Shown: positions 16,692-24,933, counted from the stretch's first letter. The stretch is DNA of 63,892 bases from Smithellaceae bacterium (GCA_028693285.1 JAQUVQ010000007.1:16307-80198); one strand, 5' to 3'. Notes: a model not told the origin generated them from the sequence alone. Program-made: numbers and translations.

Positions 16692-18053
16692 TCAATTCTT
16701 CAAATCGTATTTCTTCAGCTTGTAGCGCAGCATTCTCCGCGTCATTCCAAGGCTTGCGGCGGCTCTCGTCTGGTTGTTGTCTTCCTTGGCCATTGCCTCA
16801 ATAATCAGATTTTTTTCCAGTTCTTCCCGCATTTCCAAAAGAGATCCGGAGATGTTCCTGCCTGAAAAATTATTAAAGGATTCATTTTTGAAAGGCAGAT
16901 CGCCTACGGTTATATAGTCTTCCCGTGCGATGACCACCGCGCGCTCCATAATATTGACCAGTTCCCGAATATTGCCCGGATAGTCGTATTTCAAGAGCAA
17001 ATCTCTGGCCTCCGCGGTCAGCCCCTGAATGTTTTTGCCGTTTTCCCGCGTAAATTTCTCCAGATAATGATCGATCAGCGCCGTCAAATCTTCTTTTCTT
17101 TCGCGAAGCGGAGGCAGGGACACGGCAACGACATTCAGCCGGTAAAACAGATCTTCCCGAAAAGCTCCGTCACTGACACGGGCATCCAGATCCTGATTGG
17201 TGGCGCTGATGATTCGAACATCTACGGAAATGCTGGCATTGCTGCCGAGCCGTGAAATCTCCCGCTCCTGCAGAAATCTTAATAATTTGACCTGAATGGC
17301 GGGGCTCAGTTCGCCGATTTCATCCAGAAAAAGAGTGCCGCCGTCCGCTTCTTCAAAGCGGCCGATGCGCCTGGCGTCGGCGCCGGTGTAAGCGCCCTTT
17401 TCATGGCCGAACAGCTCGCTCTCCAGCAGATTTTCCTGCAGGGCGCCGCAATTCACCACGACAATGGGCCTGGAAGCGCGCGGGCTCAACTGATGAATCA
17501 GCCTGGCCAGCAGTTCCTTGCCGGTGCCGCTTTCCCCCTGGATCAGCACGGATGCGCGGCTGGCCGCGACGCGGCCGGCCAGGTTGATCAGTTCCACCAT
17601 TCGGGAACTTTTATAAATTATTTTTTCCGCGGTGACGCCGGTTTTTCCCAGCTCCTGCTTCAGAAGGTCATTTTCACGGATCAGACCGCGCCGCTCCGCC
17701 ACCCGGTCCACGAGAATCAGCAGTTCATCCAGTTCGATCGGCTTGGTGATGTAATCCACGGCCCCCGCCTTGATCGCCTCCACGGCGGTTTCAATGGTCC
17801 CGTAGGCGGTAATAATCACGACATCGATTTCATGATTGATTTTTTTGACTTCCTCGAGGACTTCCAGTCCGCTCATGCCCGGCATTTTATAGTCCAGCAG
17901 AAGCAAATCAAAATGACGGTTCGAAACCGCTGAAACGGCCGCTTCGCCATTTTCCGCTTCCGTGACCGCATGTCCTTCGGAAATGAGAAAATCCCGAAGC
18001 ATTTCGCGCTGCGATTGTCCGTCTTCCACAATCAGAATATTCAATTTGCGCAT
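16692..18053 (-). CDS. NtrC-family sigma-54-dependent response regulator
   Basis: A 453-residue response regulator with a receiver domain (phospho-acceptor Asp54 in LLLLDYKMPG), an AAA+ domain (Walker A GESGTGKE 173-180, Walker B LFLDEIGE 241-248), and a Fis-type helix-turn-helix at the C-terminus (about 425-453). The sigma-54 contact loop reads GAYTGA (220-225) rather than the more common GAFTGA; the Tyr variant is known in functional activators. It lies 17 bases after its kinase. The only sigma-54 promoter seen in the window is 2 kb away beyond the kinase gene, with matching inverted-repeat sites upstream, so that promoter is the likely target. Confidence 0.95.
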   Translation of the reverse strand: MRKLNILIVEDGQSQREMLRDFLISEGHAVTEAENGEAAVSAVSNRHFDLLLLDYKMPGMSGLEVLEEVKKINHEIDVVIITAYGTIETAVEAIKAGAVDYITKPIELDELLILVDRVAERRGLIRENDLLKQELGKTGVTAEKIIYKSSRMVELINLAGRVAASRASVLIQGESGTGKELLARLIHQLSPRASRPIVVVNCGALQENLLESELFGHEKGAYTGADARRIGRFEEADGGTLFLDEIGELSPAIQVKLLRFLQEREISRLGSNASISVDVRIISATNQDLDARVSDGAFREDLFYRLNVVAVSLPPLRERKEDLTALIDHYLEKFTRENGKNIQGLTAEARDLLLKYDYPGNIRELVNIMERAVVIAREDYITVGDLPFKNESFNNFSGRNISGSLLEMREELEKNLIIEAMAKEDNNQTRAAASLGMTRRMLRYKLKKYDLKN

Positions 18054-18070
18054 TTTTTCCGTCCCCGGCG

Positions 18071-19873
18071 TCAGGTTTTTTCACACTTTTTTTTGATCGG
18101 CAGCACAATTTCAAACGTCGTCCCCTCACCTAGGCGGCTGACAACGCGAACATCGCCGCCGTGGCCGCGGACAATCTCCGTGGCCAGAGGAATGCCCAAA
18201 CCCAGTCCTTTTTCCTTGGTGGTGTACTCCGGACTGAATATTTTTTCGATTTCTTCCGACGTCATCCCGCAGCCGGTGTCCGTGATGCTGACCAAGATAT
18301 TATTTTTGCCTTCCCTGACGACGGTAATCGTGATGACGCCTTTCTTTGAAATCGACTCCATGGCGTTCTTGATGAAATTCAGGAATGCCTGCTGCAGTTT
18401 GTTGATATCCATGGGAATGACAGCCGGACTCAACTGCCATTTCGTTTCCAGCGCAATCCCCCGTGAGCCGGCCTCCTCCGCAAGCAAACTGACAATTTTT
18501 TGCAGAACCTCCGTTACGGAAAAATCCCTCAGCTCGAGGCGGCGGCTTTTGGAAAAGGAAAGAAATTCTTCGATAATGGCGTTGAGCCGCCGGATTTCAT
18601 CGCGGATGACGGTGGAAAGATTATTGAATTCATGCGCCTTGAGCTTATCGGCCGGGACATAATCCCTTTTCAGGCGCTGCGTGGCCATGCTGATGGCGTT
18701 CAGCGGATTGCGGATTTCGTGGGCCACCCCCGCGGCGAGCTGCCCCAGGGAAGAAAGCCGCTCCGCCTTTTCCAGCCTTCGTTCCATTTCGATAATCCCG
18801 GCCAGATGCCGGTTCTGGTCGTGGTAGAGAAGCCACATGGACAAAAGAGCGATTCCGGCGACAAACAACATGAAAATAAAAATATTCTGGCGGTTTTCGG
18901 CAATGATTTTATCCATGGAACCGCGGTCCAGACCGATGCGGACGATCCCGGCGATCTTTTCTTTCGGCAGGTAGGGATTTCCCATGAGGAAGGGGGCGGC
19001 TACATCCAGAATCTTGATTCCCTGACGGTCCACTTTCCGGCTCAGGATTCTTTTTTTCCCTTTCATCATTTCCTGAACGTTGAGGTCCGAAACGGTCAGG
19101 CCGGCCGGCAGATCACCTATATTCCCCAGCAGGGTTTTCTGGTCATTGAAGACCTGCAGGTAGGCGATGCCGTGGCCCTCGCCCATTTTGCTCATGGCCC
19201 TTTCGACGGCGACTTTCAGGCTCCAGTACAGCCTGCTTTTCCGATCCAGACAGAAAATGGCGATTCCGCCGCTTCTCTTGAGTTTCACCCCGGCGTAGCC
19301 GATGTCCTGCCGGATGCGGATTTTTTCCAGCAATTCAATGGTCGTCGCCTTGCGCCCGTTGACGATCAAATCGCCTTTGGCCAGCATGTCGGTTTTGAGG
19401 GGCCCGCTTTGATAAATCATGTCGCCGCGCATATTGAGGACGGCCACATACCAGAAATGATTTTCCTCCGCGAACCTGCGAAGGTATGCGTTGTTCAGCA
19501 ATTTCTTTTTCCACTGCTCGTCAATATTTTGCCCCAGCTTAGTGATGGCATCGTAAACCAATTGAATGGAATAGGCGGATTCCGCCTCTTTGGCCGTTTT
19601 GAGGTGGGAAGGCATTTTCCCCCCGGCGGCGGCGATGCTTTTCAGATTGTCTTCCGTCTGGCGCAAAAGAACGCTGATGGTGGTCAGCGCCTGATCTTCC
19701 ATAAATCCGACCAGATTGGTCTCGTTTCGCCGAATATCCAGGTAGCCCATCACCAGAATCAGGGCTACCAGGACTGCCGACACGATGCCGACAGCCAGCG
19801 GCTGGAGAAAGCTCCCGTTATACGGACGGGTTCCACGCTGGACGATATTTTCATTTTTTTGAAAAATTCTCAT
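18071..19873 (-). CDS. membrane sensor histidine kinase
   Basis: A 600-residue two-component kinase. One helix near residues 28-46 and another near 335-355 bracket a periplasmic sensor of about 290 residues with a Cache-like alternating pattern. The cytoplasmic part has HisKA with AHEIRNPLNA (His385) and a HATPase with N (FIKNAME), DTGCGM and GLGLGIP boxes. No PAS or receiver domain is present. It is the first gene of a kinase-regulator operon, with AAGGAC before the ATG. The signal is unknown. It is transcribed away from the small-RNA unit at 20.2 kb, and the TGGACA sites lie about 110 bases upstream of its start, so autoregulation is possible. Confidence 0.94.
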   Translation of the reverse strand: MRIFQKNENIVQRGTRPYNGSFLQPLAVGIVSAVLVALILVMGYLDIRRNETNLVGFMEDQALTTISVLLRQTEDNLKSIAAAGGKMPSHLKTAKEAESAYSIQLVYDAITKLGQNIDEQWKKKLLNNAYLRRFAEENHFWYVAVLNMRGDMIYQSGPLKTDMLAKGDLIVNGRKATTIELLEKIRIRQDIGYAGVKLKRSGGIAIFCLDRKSRLYWSLKVAVERAMSKMGEGHGIAYLQVFNDQKTLLGNIGDLPAGLTVSDLNVQEMMKGKKRILSRKVDRQGIKILDVAAPFLMGNPYLPKEKIAGIVRIGLDRGSMDKIIAENRQNIFIFMLFVAGIALLSMWLLYHDQNRHLAGIIEMERRLEKAERLSSLGQLAAGVAHEIRNPLNAISMATQRLKRDYVPADKLKAHEFNNLSTVIRDEIRRLNAIIEEFLSFSKSRRLELRDFSVTEVLQKIVSLLAEEAGSRGIALETKWQLSPAVIPMDINKLQQAFLNFIKNAMESISKKGVITITVVREGKNNILVSITDTGCGMTSEEIEKIFSPEYTTKEKGLGLGIPLATEIVRGHGGDVRVVSRLGEGTTFEIVLPIKKKCEKT

Positions 19874-19984
19874 ATTGTCCTTGTTTTGCGTGTATTATGA
19901 AGGACGCTTTTGAAATCTAATTTGTATTTTTTTCGTCATCATTGTGCTTTTCAAGAAAAAAGTCAATACGGAATACTGCCCGGG

Positions 19985-20088
19985 TGGACATTTTTGTCCA
20001 AAGGTGGACAAAAATTGTCTCTCATCTATCTTCCTAATGTTATTTGATTAATTTTTTTACTGATCGTCCAGTGGACATTTGTTGTCAA
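19985..20088 (+). promoter_or_regulatory. three TGGACA-N4/5-TGTCCA-type upstream activator sites
   Basis: Site 1 is TGGACATTTTTGTCCA (19985-20000), a perfect palindrome. Site 2 is TGGACA-AAAAT-TGTCT (20005-20020). Site 3 is TGGACA-TTTGT-TGTCA (20072-20087). They lie about 90-190 bp before a sigma-54 promoter, the normal range for NtrC-type activator sites, next to an NtrC-type regulator gene. The two leftmost sites are 20 bp apart, about two helical turns. Confidence 0.75.
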
Positions 20089-20176
20089 AGGCCTGGCATT
20101 GGAAGGGAAGAAAATGAAACGGTTGTTTGACCAATATGCATTATATATCAATTACTTGCAAACATTAAAACAATTT

Positions 20177-20191
20177 TGGCACGGGAACTGC
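20177..20191 (+). promoter_or_regulatory. sigma-54 (-24/-12) promoter
   Basis: TGGCAC-GGGAAC-TGC: the GG (20178-20179) and GC (20190-20191) are exactly 10 bp apart and the -24 box is a full match. Transcription is predicted to start near 20203. Confidence 0.75.
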
Positions 20192-20202
20192 TTTATCCTT
20201 CA

Positions 20203-20335
20203 TCAGAAAAAGAACAAGTGTCGACTAAAATATCACGGGCATGATTAGCCGACAGCAAAAATAACCCGGGAAGGTAACCAGGCCTTCACTCTTCTCTCCT
20301 GACGGGAGGCTTCCAACCAGCCTCCCGTTTTTTTA
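20203..20335 (+). ncRNA. predicted sigma-54-driven small RNA
   Basis: This is a transcription unit of about 130 nt with no convincing gene, running from the sigma-54 start to a terminator. Predicted folds are GTCGACTAA with TTAGCCGAC (one mismatch), then GAAGGT with GCCTTC, then a pyrimidine-rich linker CTTCTCTCCT (20291-20300), then the terminator stem. The linker is complementary to Shine-Dalgarno sequences, a typical seed for a translation-repressing RNA. Promoter, upstream sites, adjacent two-component system and terminator support one another. A small open frame (20114-20248) overlaps the promoter and is considered spurious. No known RNA family is recognised. Confidence 0.65.
20303..20335 (+). 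terminator. Rho-independent terminator of the small-RNA unit
   Basis: CGGGAGGCT / AGCCTCCCG closes a 7-base loop and is followed by eight T residues. The last T residues overlap the stop codon of the convergent rarA gene. Confidence 0.9.
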
Positions 20336-21697
20336 TCCTTTTTTCTCCGATTCCTTTTTTGCTTTGTTTTTCCGGCGCCGCCACTCTTCGACTCTTTCCC
20401 TGATGATTTTTTCATACCCGGCGTCGGTCGGGGAGTAAAGCACTTTTCCCTGAAGCTTTTCCGGAAAATACTCCTGGGGAACGAAGGCATCCTGATAGTC
20501 GTGCGCGTATTTGTAGTCCTTGCCGTACTCCAGTTCCTTCATGAGTTTCGTCGGTGCGTTGCGGATATGCAGGGGAACGGGAAGATAGCCGGTTTTATGA
20601 ATTAAATCCTTTGTTTTTCCGTAGCCGGTGTACAGGGAATTACTTTTGGGCGCCACGGCCAGATAGACGGCCGCCTGCGCGATGGCCAGTTCTCCTTCCG
20701 GCAGGCCGATGAAATGAAACGCCTGCTGGGCGGCCATCGTGAGCACCAGGGCATGGGGATCGGCGTTGCCGACATCTTCGGAGGCAAAGCGCACCATGCG
20801 CCGCAGAATGTAAAGCGGATCCTCTCCGGCGGCCAGCATGCGGCCCAGCCAGTAGAGCGTTGCGTCCGGATCGCTTCCGCGCATGCTTTTGTGAAGCGCG
20901 GAGATCAGATTGTAATGTTCCTCTCCGTCCTTGTCGTACAGGAGAGACTTCTTCAGCAGCGCTTCTTCGGCGGATTTCGCCGAGATCATCCTTTCTTCCT
21001 CAGGCAGCGACTGGACCATCGAGGCCGCCGCCTCCAGGTTGTTGAGCGCCGTCCGGGCATCGCCGTCGGAAATCCCGACGATAAACTTAATCGCTTCGTC
21101 GTCGATTTGAATGGCAAATTGGCCCAGACCCCTTTGCGGATCGGAAAGCGCGCGCTTCAGAATGCCCGTCAGGTCTTCTTCCGCAAACTGTTTGAGCAGC
21201 ATCACGCGGGTTCTGGACAGAAGCGGCGCGATGACTTCGAAAGAAGGGTTCTCCGTGGTCGCGCCGATCAGCGTGACGAGCCCGCTTTCCACGTGCGGCA
21301 AAAAAGCGTCCTGCTGGGCCTTGTTGAAGCGGTGGATTTCATCGACAAACAAAATGGTTTTCTGCTTTTTGGCCTCCCAGAGCTCCCGGGCGTCGTCGAT
21401 GACCTGCCGGATTTCCTTGACGCCGGAAAGGACGGCGGAAAAACTGACAAAGTTGGCTTTGGTTTCATTGGCCAGAATCCGCGCGAGCGTGGTTTTGCCG
21501 GAACCCGGCGGCCCCCAGAAAATCATCGAGAAAAGCTTGTCCTCCGCGATGGATCGCCGAAGCAAGGTTCCTTCGCCGACCAGGTGCGGCTGGCCGATGT
21601 AATCGGCGAGCGTAAGCGGCCTCATTCTTTCGGCCAGCGGCGCCGTCTCCAGCGCGTCCGCCGGAGTTCCCTGGCTGAATAAATCCAGGTTCTTCAT
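20333..21697 (-). CDS. rarA: replication-associated recombination protein A (MgsA/RarA)
   Basis: An AAA+ ATPase that acts at stalled replication forks, related to clamp-loader subunits. The 454 residues include Walker A GPPGSGKT (about 62-69), Walker B with FVDEIHRF (about 117-124), sensor TTENPSFEV, and the C-terminal tetramerisation domain with RRMVRFASEDVGNADP and TGYLPVPLHIRNAPT. The ending is Lys-rich. The gene overlaps the upstream 85-residue protein by 4 bases (ATGA), showing coupling. Its stop codon sits on the T-tract of the opposite-strand small-RNA terminator. Confidence 0.95.
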   Translation of the reverse strand: MKNLDLFSQGTPADALETAPLAERMRPLTLADYIGQPHLVGEGTLLRRSIAEDKLFSMIFWGPPGSGKTTLARILANETKANFVSFSAVLSGVKEIRQVIDDARELWEAKKQKTILFVDEIHRFNKAQQDAFLPHVESGLVTLIGATTENPSFEVIAPLLSRTRVMLLKQFAEEDLTGILKRALSDPQRGLGQFAIQIDDEAIKFIVGISDGDARTALNNLEAAASMVQSLPEEERMISAKSAEEALLKKSLLYDKDGEEHYNLISALHKSMRGSDPDATLYWLGRMLAAGEDPLYILRRMVRFASEDVGNADPHALVLTMAAQQAFHFIGLPEGELAIAQAAVYLAVAPKSNSLYTGYGKTKDLIHKTGYLPVPLHIRNAPTKLMKELEYGKDYKYAHDYQDAFVPQEYFPEKLQGKVLYSPTDAGYEKIIRERVEEWRRRKNKAKKESEKKG

Positions 21698-21951
21698 GTT
21701 TGCCTCTTTGTTTTTTCGAGAATTTCAATCAAGCTGACAACCTTGTCTTTGGGCAGGATTTCCGCGAAGCGCTTTAGCTCCTCCTGCGTCAGGTTTTCCT
21801 GGAGCAGCGAAGCCGCGTCAAACGCGGCCTGCCAGCAGAAAAGAATCCGCGCGCAGGGCAGATTCCCCGCTTCCCGCAGGCAGTAGGCAAACGTCATTTC
21901 GTCGCCCAGTTTGGGGCACCTGGTGATTTTATGATCATGCGGTGTTTTCAT
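21694..21951 (-). CDS. small Cys-containing protein co-expressed with rarA
   Basis: An 85-residue cytoplasmic protein of no family I recognise. Four cysteines occur in CPKLGDEMTFAYC and LPCARILFC (residues 12-39), which could bind a metal ion or iron-sulfur cluster. The C-terminal half is helical and charged (LTQEELKRFAEILPKDKVVSLIEILEKTKRQT). The stop overlaps the rarA start, so the two are translationally linked and a role in DNA repair or replication is possible. Codon use looks normal, and the overlap supports its being a real gene. Confidence 0.75.
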   Translation of the reverse strand: MKTPHDHKITRCPKLGDEMTFAYCLREAGNLPCARILFCWQAAFDAASLLQENLTQEELKRFAEILPKDKVVSLIEILEKTKRQT

Positions 21952-21967
21952 TGCCTGCCACCTTGGC

Positions 21968-22010
21968 GAAAAAAAGAAAAGCCGTCAAGAAATTTTATTT
22001 CCCTGACGGC
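21968..22010 (-). terminator. Rho-independent terminator of trpB2
   Basis: Read leftwards, GCCGTCA and TGACGGC enclose an inner GAAAT/ATTTC pairing, followed by TTTTCTTTTTTT. Confidence 0.85.
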
Positions 22011-22014
22011 CTTC

Positions 22015-22041
22015 GCAGGGAACGGCCGCGACCGTTCACGC
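22015..22041. repeat. intergenic palindrome, GAACGGT family
   Basis: GCAGGGAACGG-CCGCGA-CCGTTCACGC, an imperfect copy of the perfect 28-bp palindrome at 37114. It is placed between the trpB2 stop and its terminator. Confidence 0.65.
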
Positions 22042-22053
22042 AAAATGAAGTCC

Positions 22054-23418
22054 TTATGGTTTCGGGAAATCTTTAATGGCCAGCAAGGCTCGCTGGATTT
22101 CCTCATCCGGCAGCTCATAGGCCTCCAGTTTTCCGGAAAGATAGGCGTCATAAGAGGCCATATCCACCAGGCCGTGGCCGCTCCAATTAAAGAGGATCAC
22201 TTTTTCCTTGCCTTCTTCTTTGGCGCGCATTGCTTCATCGACAACGGCGGCCAATACGTGGTTGGTTTCCGGCGCGGGAATGAAGCCCTCCGAGCGCGCC
22301 CACTTGACGCCGGCGTCAAATGTTTTTAACTGGTCATAGGCGCGGGGTTCGATAAATTTTTCGCGAACCAGATGGCTGACGATCGGGGCCATGCCGTGGT
22401 AGCGCAAACCGCCTGCGTGAATCGGTGCGGGGACATAATCGTGCCCCAGCGTATACATGGGTAAAAGCGGCGTTTTCTGCGCCAGATCGCCGAAGTCATA
22501 CGCGAACGGGCCTTTGGTCATGCTGGGACAGGAGGACGGCTCCGCTCCGACAATTTTCACCTGCTTGCCATGGATTTTATCGCAGACATACGGCGCTGCG
22601 ATACCGGCAAAATTACTGCCGCCGCCGCAACAACCCATGACGACATCGGGATAGATGCCGAGCTTCTGCATTTGCTTTTGAGCTTCCAGACCGATAATCG
22701 ACTGATAAATCAACACATGATTAAGTACGCTGCCCAGGGCATAGTGGGACTTTACTTTGCTGGTGACTGCATCCTCGATAGCTTCGCTGATGGCAACACC
22801 CAGCGAGCCGGGGGAATCGGGGTACTTGGCCAGGAAATCTCTGCCGGATTGCGTCAAAGTGCTGGGGCTGGGAATGCATTCGGCCCCCCAGGTGTTCATC
22901 ATCAGGCGCCGATAGGGTTTTTGTCCATAGCTGATTTTTACCATATAGACACGGCACTCCAGGCCAAACATCTGGCAGGCCATGGCCAACGCGCTGCCCC
23001 ATTGGCCGGCGCCGGTTTCCGTGGTGATTCGCTTGGTTCCGGCCACCTTGTTGTAATAGGCCATCGGAAGAGCGGAATTGGGTTTATGCGAACCGGCGGG
23101 GCTGACACCTTCATTTTTATAATAAATCTTTACCGGACAGCCCAGCAGTTTTTCGAAATTGCGCGCACGGCAGAGAGGAGATGGACGCCACAGCAGGTAC
23201 TTTTGCAGCACCTCATCGGGAATATCAATCCAGCGCTGCGTGGAGACTTCATGTTCAATAATATTCATGGGGAAAATGGCGGCCAGATCGTCGGGTGTGA
23301 CCGGCTGGCCGGTGCCGGGATGCAGCGGCGGTTTCATGGGTGTGGGCAAATCCGCCATGATGTTGTACCATTGTCTTGGTATTTCTTGATCTTCCAATAA
23401 TGTTTTGACCTGTTCCAT
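22054..23418 (-). CDS. trpB2: TrpB2-type tryptophan synthase beta chain
   Basis: A PLP enzyme of the TrpB2 group, which condenses indole and serine to tryptophan; many members work without TrpA. The 454-residue protein has the PLP Lys in GSHKPNS (Lys112), a phosphate-binding GCCGGGSNF loop, and the insertions typical of TrpB2 over TrpB1 (about 400 residues). ATG 23416-23418 has AAAGGAG at the right distance; a longer frame to 23529 runs into the attenuator and is not real. The preceding leader encodes three tandem Trp codons and a terminator, so expression is tied to tryptophan supply. This argues for a genuine biosynthetic role. No other trp gene is adjacent. Confidence 0.95.
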   Translation of the reverse strand: MEQVKTLLEDQEIPRQWYNIMADLPTPMKPPLHPGTGQPVTPDDLAAIFPMNIIEHEVSTQRWIDIPDEVLQKYLLWRPSPLCRARNFEKLLGCPVKIYYKNEGVSPAGSHKPNSALPMAYYNKVAGTKRITTETGAGQWGSALAMACQMFGLECRVYMVKISYGQKPYRRLMMNTWGAECIPSPSTLTQSGRDFLAKYPDSPGSLGVAISEAIEDAVTSKVKSHYALGSVLNHVLIYQSIIGLEAQKQMQKLGIYPDVVMGCCGGGSNFAGIAAPYVCDKIHGKQVKIVGAEPSSCPSMTKGPFAYDFGDLAQKTPLLPMYTLGHDYVPAPIHAGGLRYHGMAPIVSHLVREKFIEPRAYDQLKTFDAGVKWARSEGFIPAPETNHVLAAVVDEAMRAKEEGKEKVILFNWSGHGLVDMASYDAYLSGKLEAYELPDEEIQRALLAIKDFPKP

Positions 23419-23493
23419 ATTTTTTCTCTCCTTTGCCAGAATGACCCTTGCTTTTTTCAGCAGACTCTTTTTGCGCCCGGCCGCACCGGGGCC

Positions 23494-23529
23494 AAAAAAA
23501 ATGCCATGGGGCTTTTCTTCCCATGGCAT
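23494..23529 (-). terminator. transcription attenuator in the trpB2 leader
   Basis: Read leftwards, ATGCCATGGG and CCCATGGCAT form a 10-bp stem with a 9-base loop, followed by eight T residues. It ends about 75 bases before the trpB2 ATG and lies 65 bases after the leader-peptide stop, so it must be bypassed for trpB2 expression. Confidence 0.88.
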
Positions 23530-23593
23530 TCTTCATATATCGACGAGTCACGGGAAGGAGCCTCCCTGCCCATGCTCGGTGATTTTCAGGAGC

Positions 23594-23650
23594 TTACGGG
23601 CAGACATTCATCGCCTGCCACCACCAGTTTCTGTTTAAAATGTTTGTCAT
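23594..23650 (-). CDS. trp leader peptide with three tandem Trp codons
   Basis: An 18-residue peptide, MTNILNRNWWWQAMNVCP, with TGG TGG TGG at 23618-23626. It lies upstream of an intrinsic terminator and the trpB2 gene, the classic layout of ribosome-mediated attenuation. An in-frame ATG four codons earlier (23662, MVDV...) has AGGA at good spacing and may be the true start. GGCAG and CTGCC flanking the region after the Trp codons can pair (1:2), and CTGCCC can instead pair with GGGCAG about 30 bases further on (2:3). A TTGACA box at 23708-23713 lies upstream with a weak -10. The exact pairing logic cannot be settled by eye. Confidence 0.85.
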   Translation of the reverse strand: MTNILNRNWWWQAMNVCP

Positions 23651-23873
23651 CACATCTACCATCCTCTTTCGTCCTGCGGTTTTCCACTAACATAAACAAA
23701 AAATGAATGTCAAGCCGAATTTTGCTCGCCAGTCGTTTGACAACAAAAATCAGCTATGCTAGAGGACATAGCCGTGACCGGCGTATTTTTAAGCGGATTC
23801 ACGAAACTTCGAATAACCAACTTGAAAAATAAGGCAGACAGAGCACCTACAAAACGTTAAGGAGAGTGAAACC

Positions 23874-24329
23874 ATGACCCAGAGTGAATTCAAAAAGATC
23901 ATTGCCAACGCCATTAAAGCCGAAGTAGCAGCCAATAAATTTTACAGCGGCGTAGCCAAAAAAGCGAAGGACGCAAATCTCAAAAAGCTTTTCAAAGAAC
24001 TGGCCGACGAAGAAGCACAGCACAGGCTCACGTTAAAAGGTTATGCGGCCAGGGGGGCTGAAAAATTTACTTTTACCGAATCGGCGGATTACAAGGTGGC
24101 GGACGAGCTTCCCACGCCTCCGTTGACGGCCGATCTGAAACCGGTTGACGGTTTGGTCATCGCCATCAAGAACGAACTTGCCGCCATGCAGATGTACACG
24201 CAATTGGCCAAAGCAAGCGCGGACAAGGCGCAGAAAAAGGTTTTCCAGGAGCTTGCGTCGATGGAACGCGGCCACAAGAAAAAACTCGAGGATTTGTACA
24301 CCAACATGGCTTTCCCGGAAGTCTGGTAA
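23874..24329 (+). CDS. ferritin-like (rubrerythrin-type) diiron protein
   Basis: A second ferritin-like four-helix protein, 151 residues, distinct from the one at 15.3 kb. Ligand patterns are visible: E in IKAEVAANKFY, E-E-x-x-H in LADEEAQHRLT, E in AIKNELAAMQMY and E-x-x-H in LASMERGHKKKL. No rubredoxin tail is present. A role in oxidative stress defence or iron handling is inferred from the family. AAGGAGAG lies 7 bases before the ATG. It is monocistronic with a strong terminator. Confidence 0.88.
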   Translation: MTQSEFKKIIANAIKAEVAANKFYSGVAKKAKDANLKKLFKELADEEAQHRLTLKGYAARGAEKFTFTESADYKVADELPTPPLTADLKPVDGLVIAIKNELAAMQMYTQLAKASADKAQKKVFQELASMERGHKKKLEDLYTNMAFPEVW

Positions 24330-24375
24330 TACGACCGTTGCATTCATTCGGATTCCCGACAGAACCCGGTAAAAC

Positions 24376-24411
24376 AAAAAAGTCAGGGCGTTGCGGCCCT
24401 GACTTTTTTTT
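24376..24411. terminator. bidirectional Rho-independent terminator
   Basis: AGTCAGGGC / GCCCTGACT around a six-base loop, with an A-run on the left and a T-run on the right. It serves the ferritin-like gene and the convergent Cache gene. Confidence 0.9.
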
Positions 24412-24429
24412 GCGGATCACCTGTGCGTT

Positions 24430-24933
24430 TTACCGGTAATATCCCGTCCCGACCACCCAGCCGAAGGGTTTAAAGAGCAGAACATAGGACCGCTTGGGCA
24501 GAGACGCGGCCTGGCCCTGCTTGGTAAACCGGTATTCGACATAGCCGCCGGTTTTGCCTTTGGCCAGAAATTCCTTCACGTAGAAAACGCCTTTGGCGTC
24601 CCGGTCGTTCAGGCGGTTTCTCCCTTCCGTATCCTTGCGGCCGTAAAGCACCACGTTGACGCCCTCCGTCGTGTCGGCCCAGAAATATCCATCCTTTCCA
24701 TAGCGCAGTTCCCGCAGCAGGCCGGCGGCCAGTTCCTTTGCTTTATCCGCGCTCATCTCCCCTTTCTGCTGCCGGGCGTGAATCGCCGCCAGCAGGCTGA
24801 CCGCCGTTTCCACCTGGCTCTTGATCAGCGAGTCTTGAGCGCCGTCCGAAAGCGGCGGCGTCTGCGCCAAAACCGACATGCAAAAAACCACACTCAGCAA
24901 CCCTCCCAAAACCGTCAACCAGACCTTGCGCAT
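24430..24933 (-). CDS. secreted single-Cache-domain protein
   Basis: A 167-residue periplasmic protein consisting of a signal peptide (MRKVWLTVLGGLLSVVFCMSVLAQ) and one sCache_2-type ligand-binding domain, with the hallmark GKDGYFWADTTEG block, the GRKDTEGRNRLNDRDAKG-like loop and the closing FGWVVGTGYYR. Such domains usually sit on chemoreceptors or kinases; here it is free in the periplasm, so it may present a small organic ligand to another sensor. The start at 24933 follows GGGAGG; an upstream ATG at 24966 would spoil the signal peptide. Confidence 0.88.
   Translation of the reverse strand: MRKVWLTVLGGLLSVVFCMSVLAQTPPLSDGAQDSLIKSQVETAVSLLAAIHARQQKGEMSADKAKELAAGLLRELRYGKDGYFWADTTEGVNVVLYGRKDTEGRNRLNDRDAKGVFYVKEFLAKGKTGGYVEYRFTKQGQAASLPKRSYVLLFKPFGWVVGTGYYR

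Noticed and set aside
16692..18053. Inactive sigma-54 loop because of GAYTGA
   Set aside because: Tyr at this position is known in functional activators, and the rest of the AAA+ domain is intact.
20114..20248. 44-codon reading frame with GGAAGGGAAG upstream, overlapping the sigma-54 promoter
   Set aside because: Its ribosome binding site would lie upstream of the predicted transcription start, the composition is not protein-like, and it ends inside the first RNA stem.
23419..23529. N-terminal extension of trpB2
   Set aside because: The extension is encoded by the attenuator hairpin, and the ATG at 23418 has the proper ribosome binding site.
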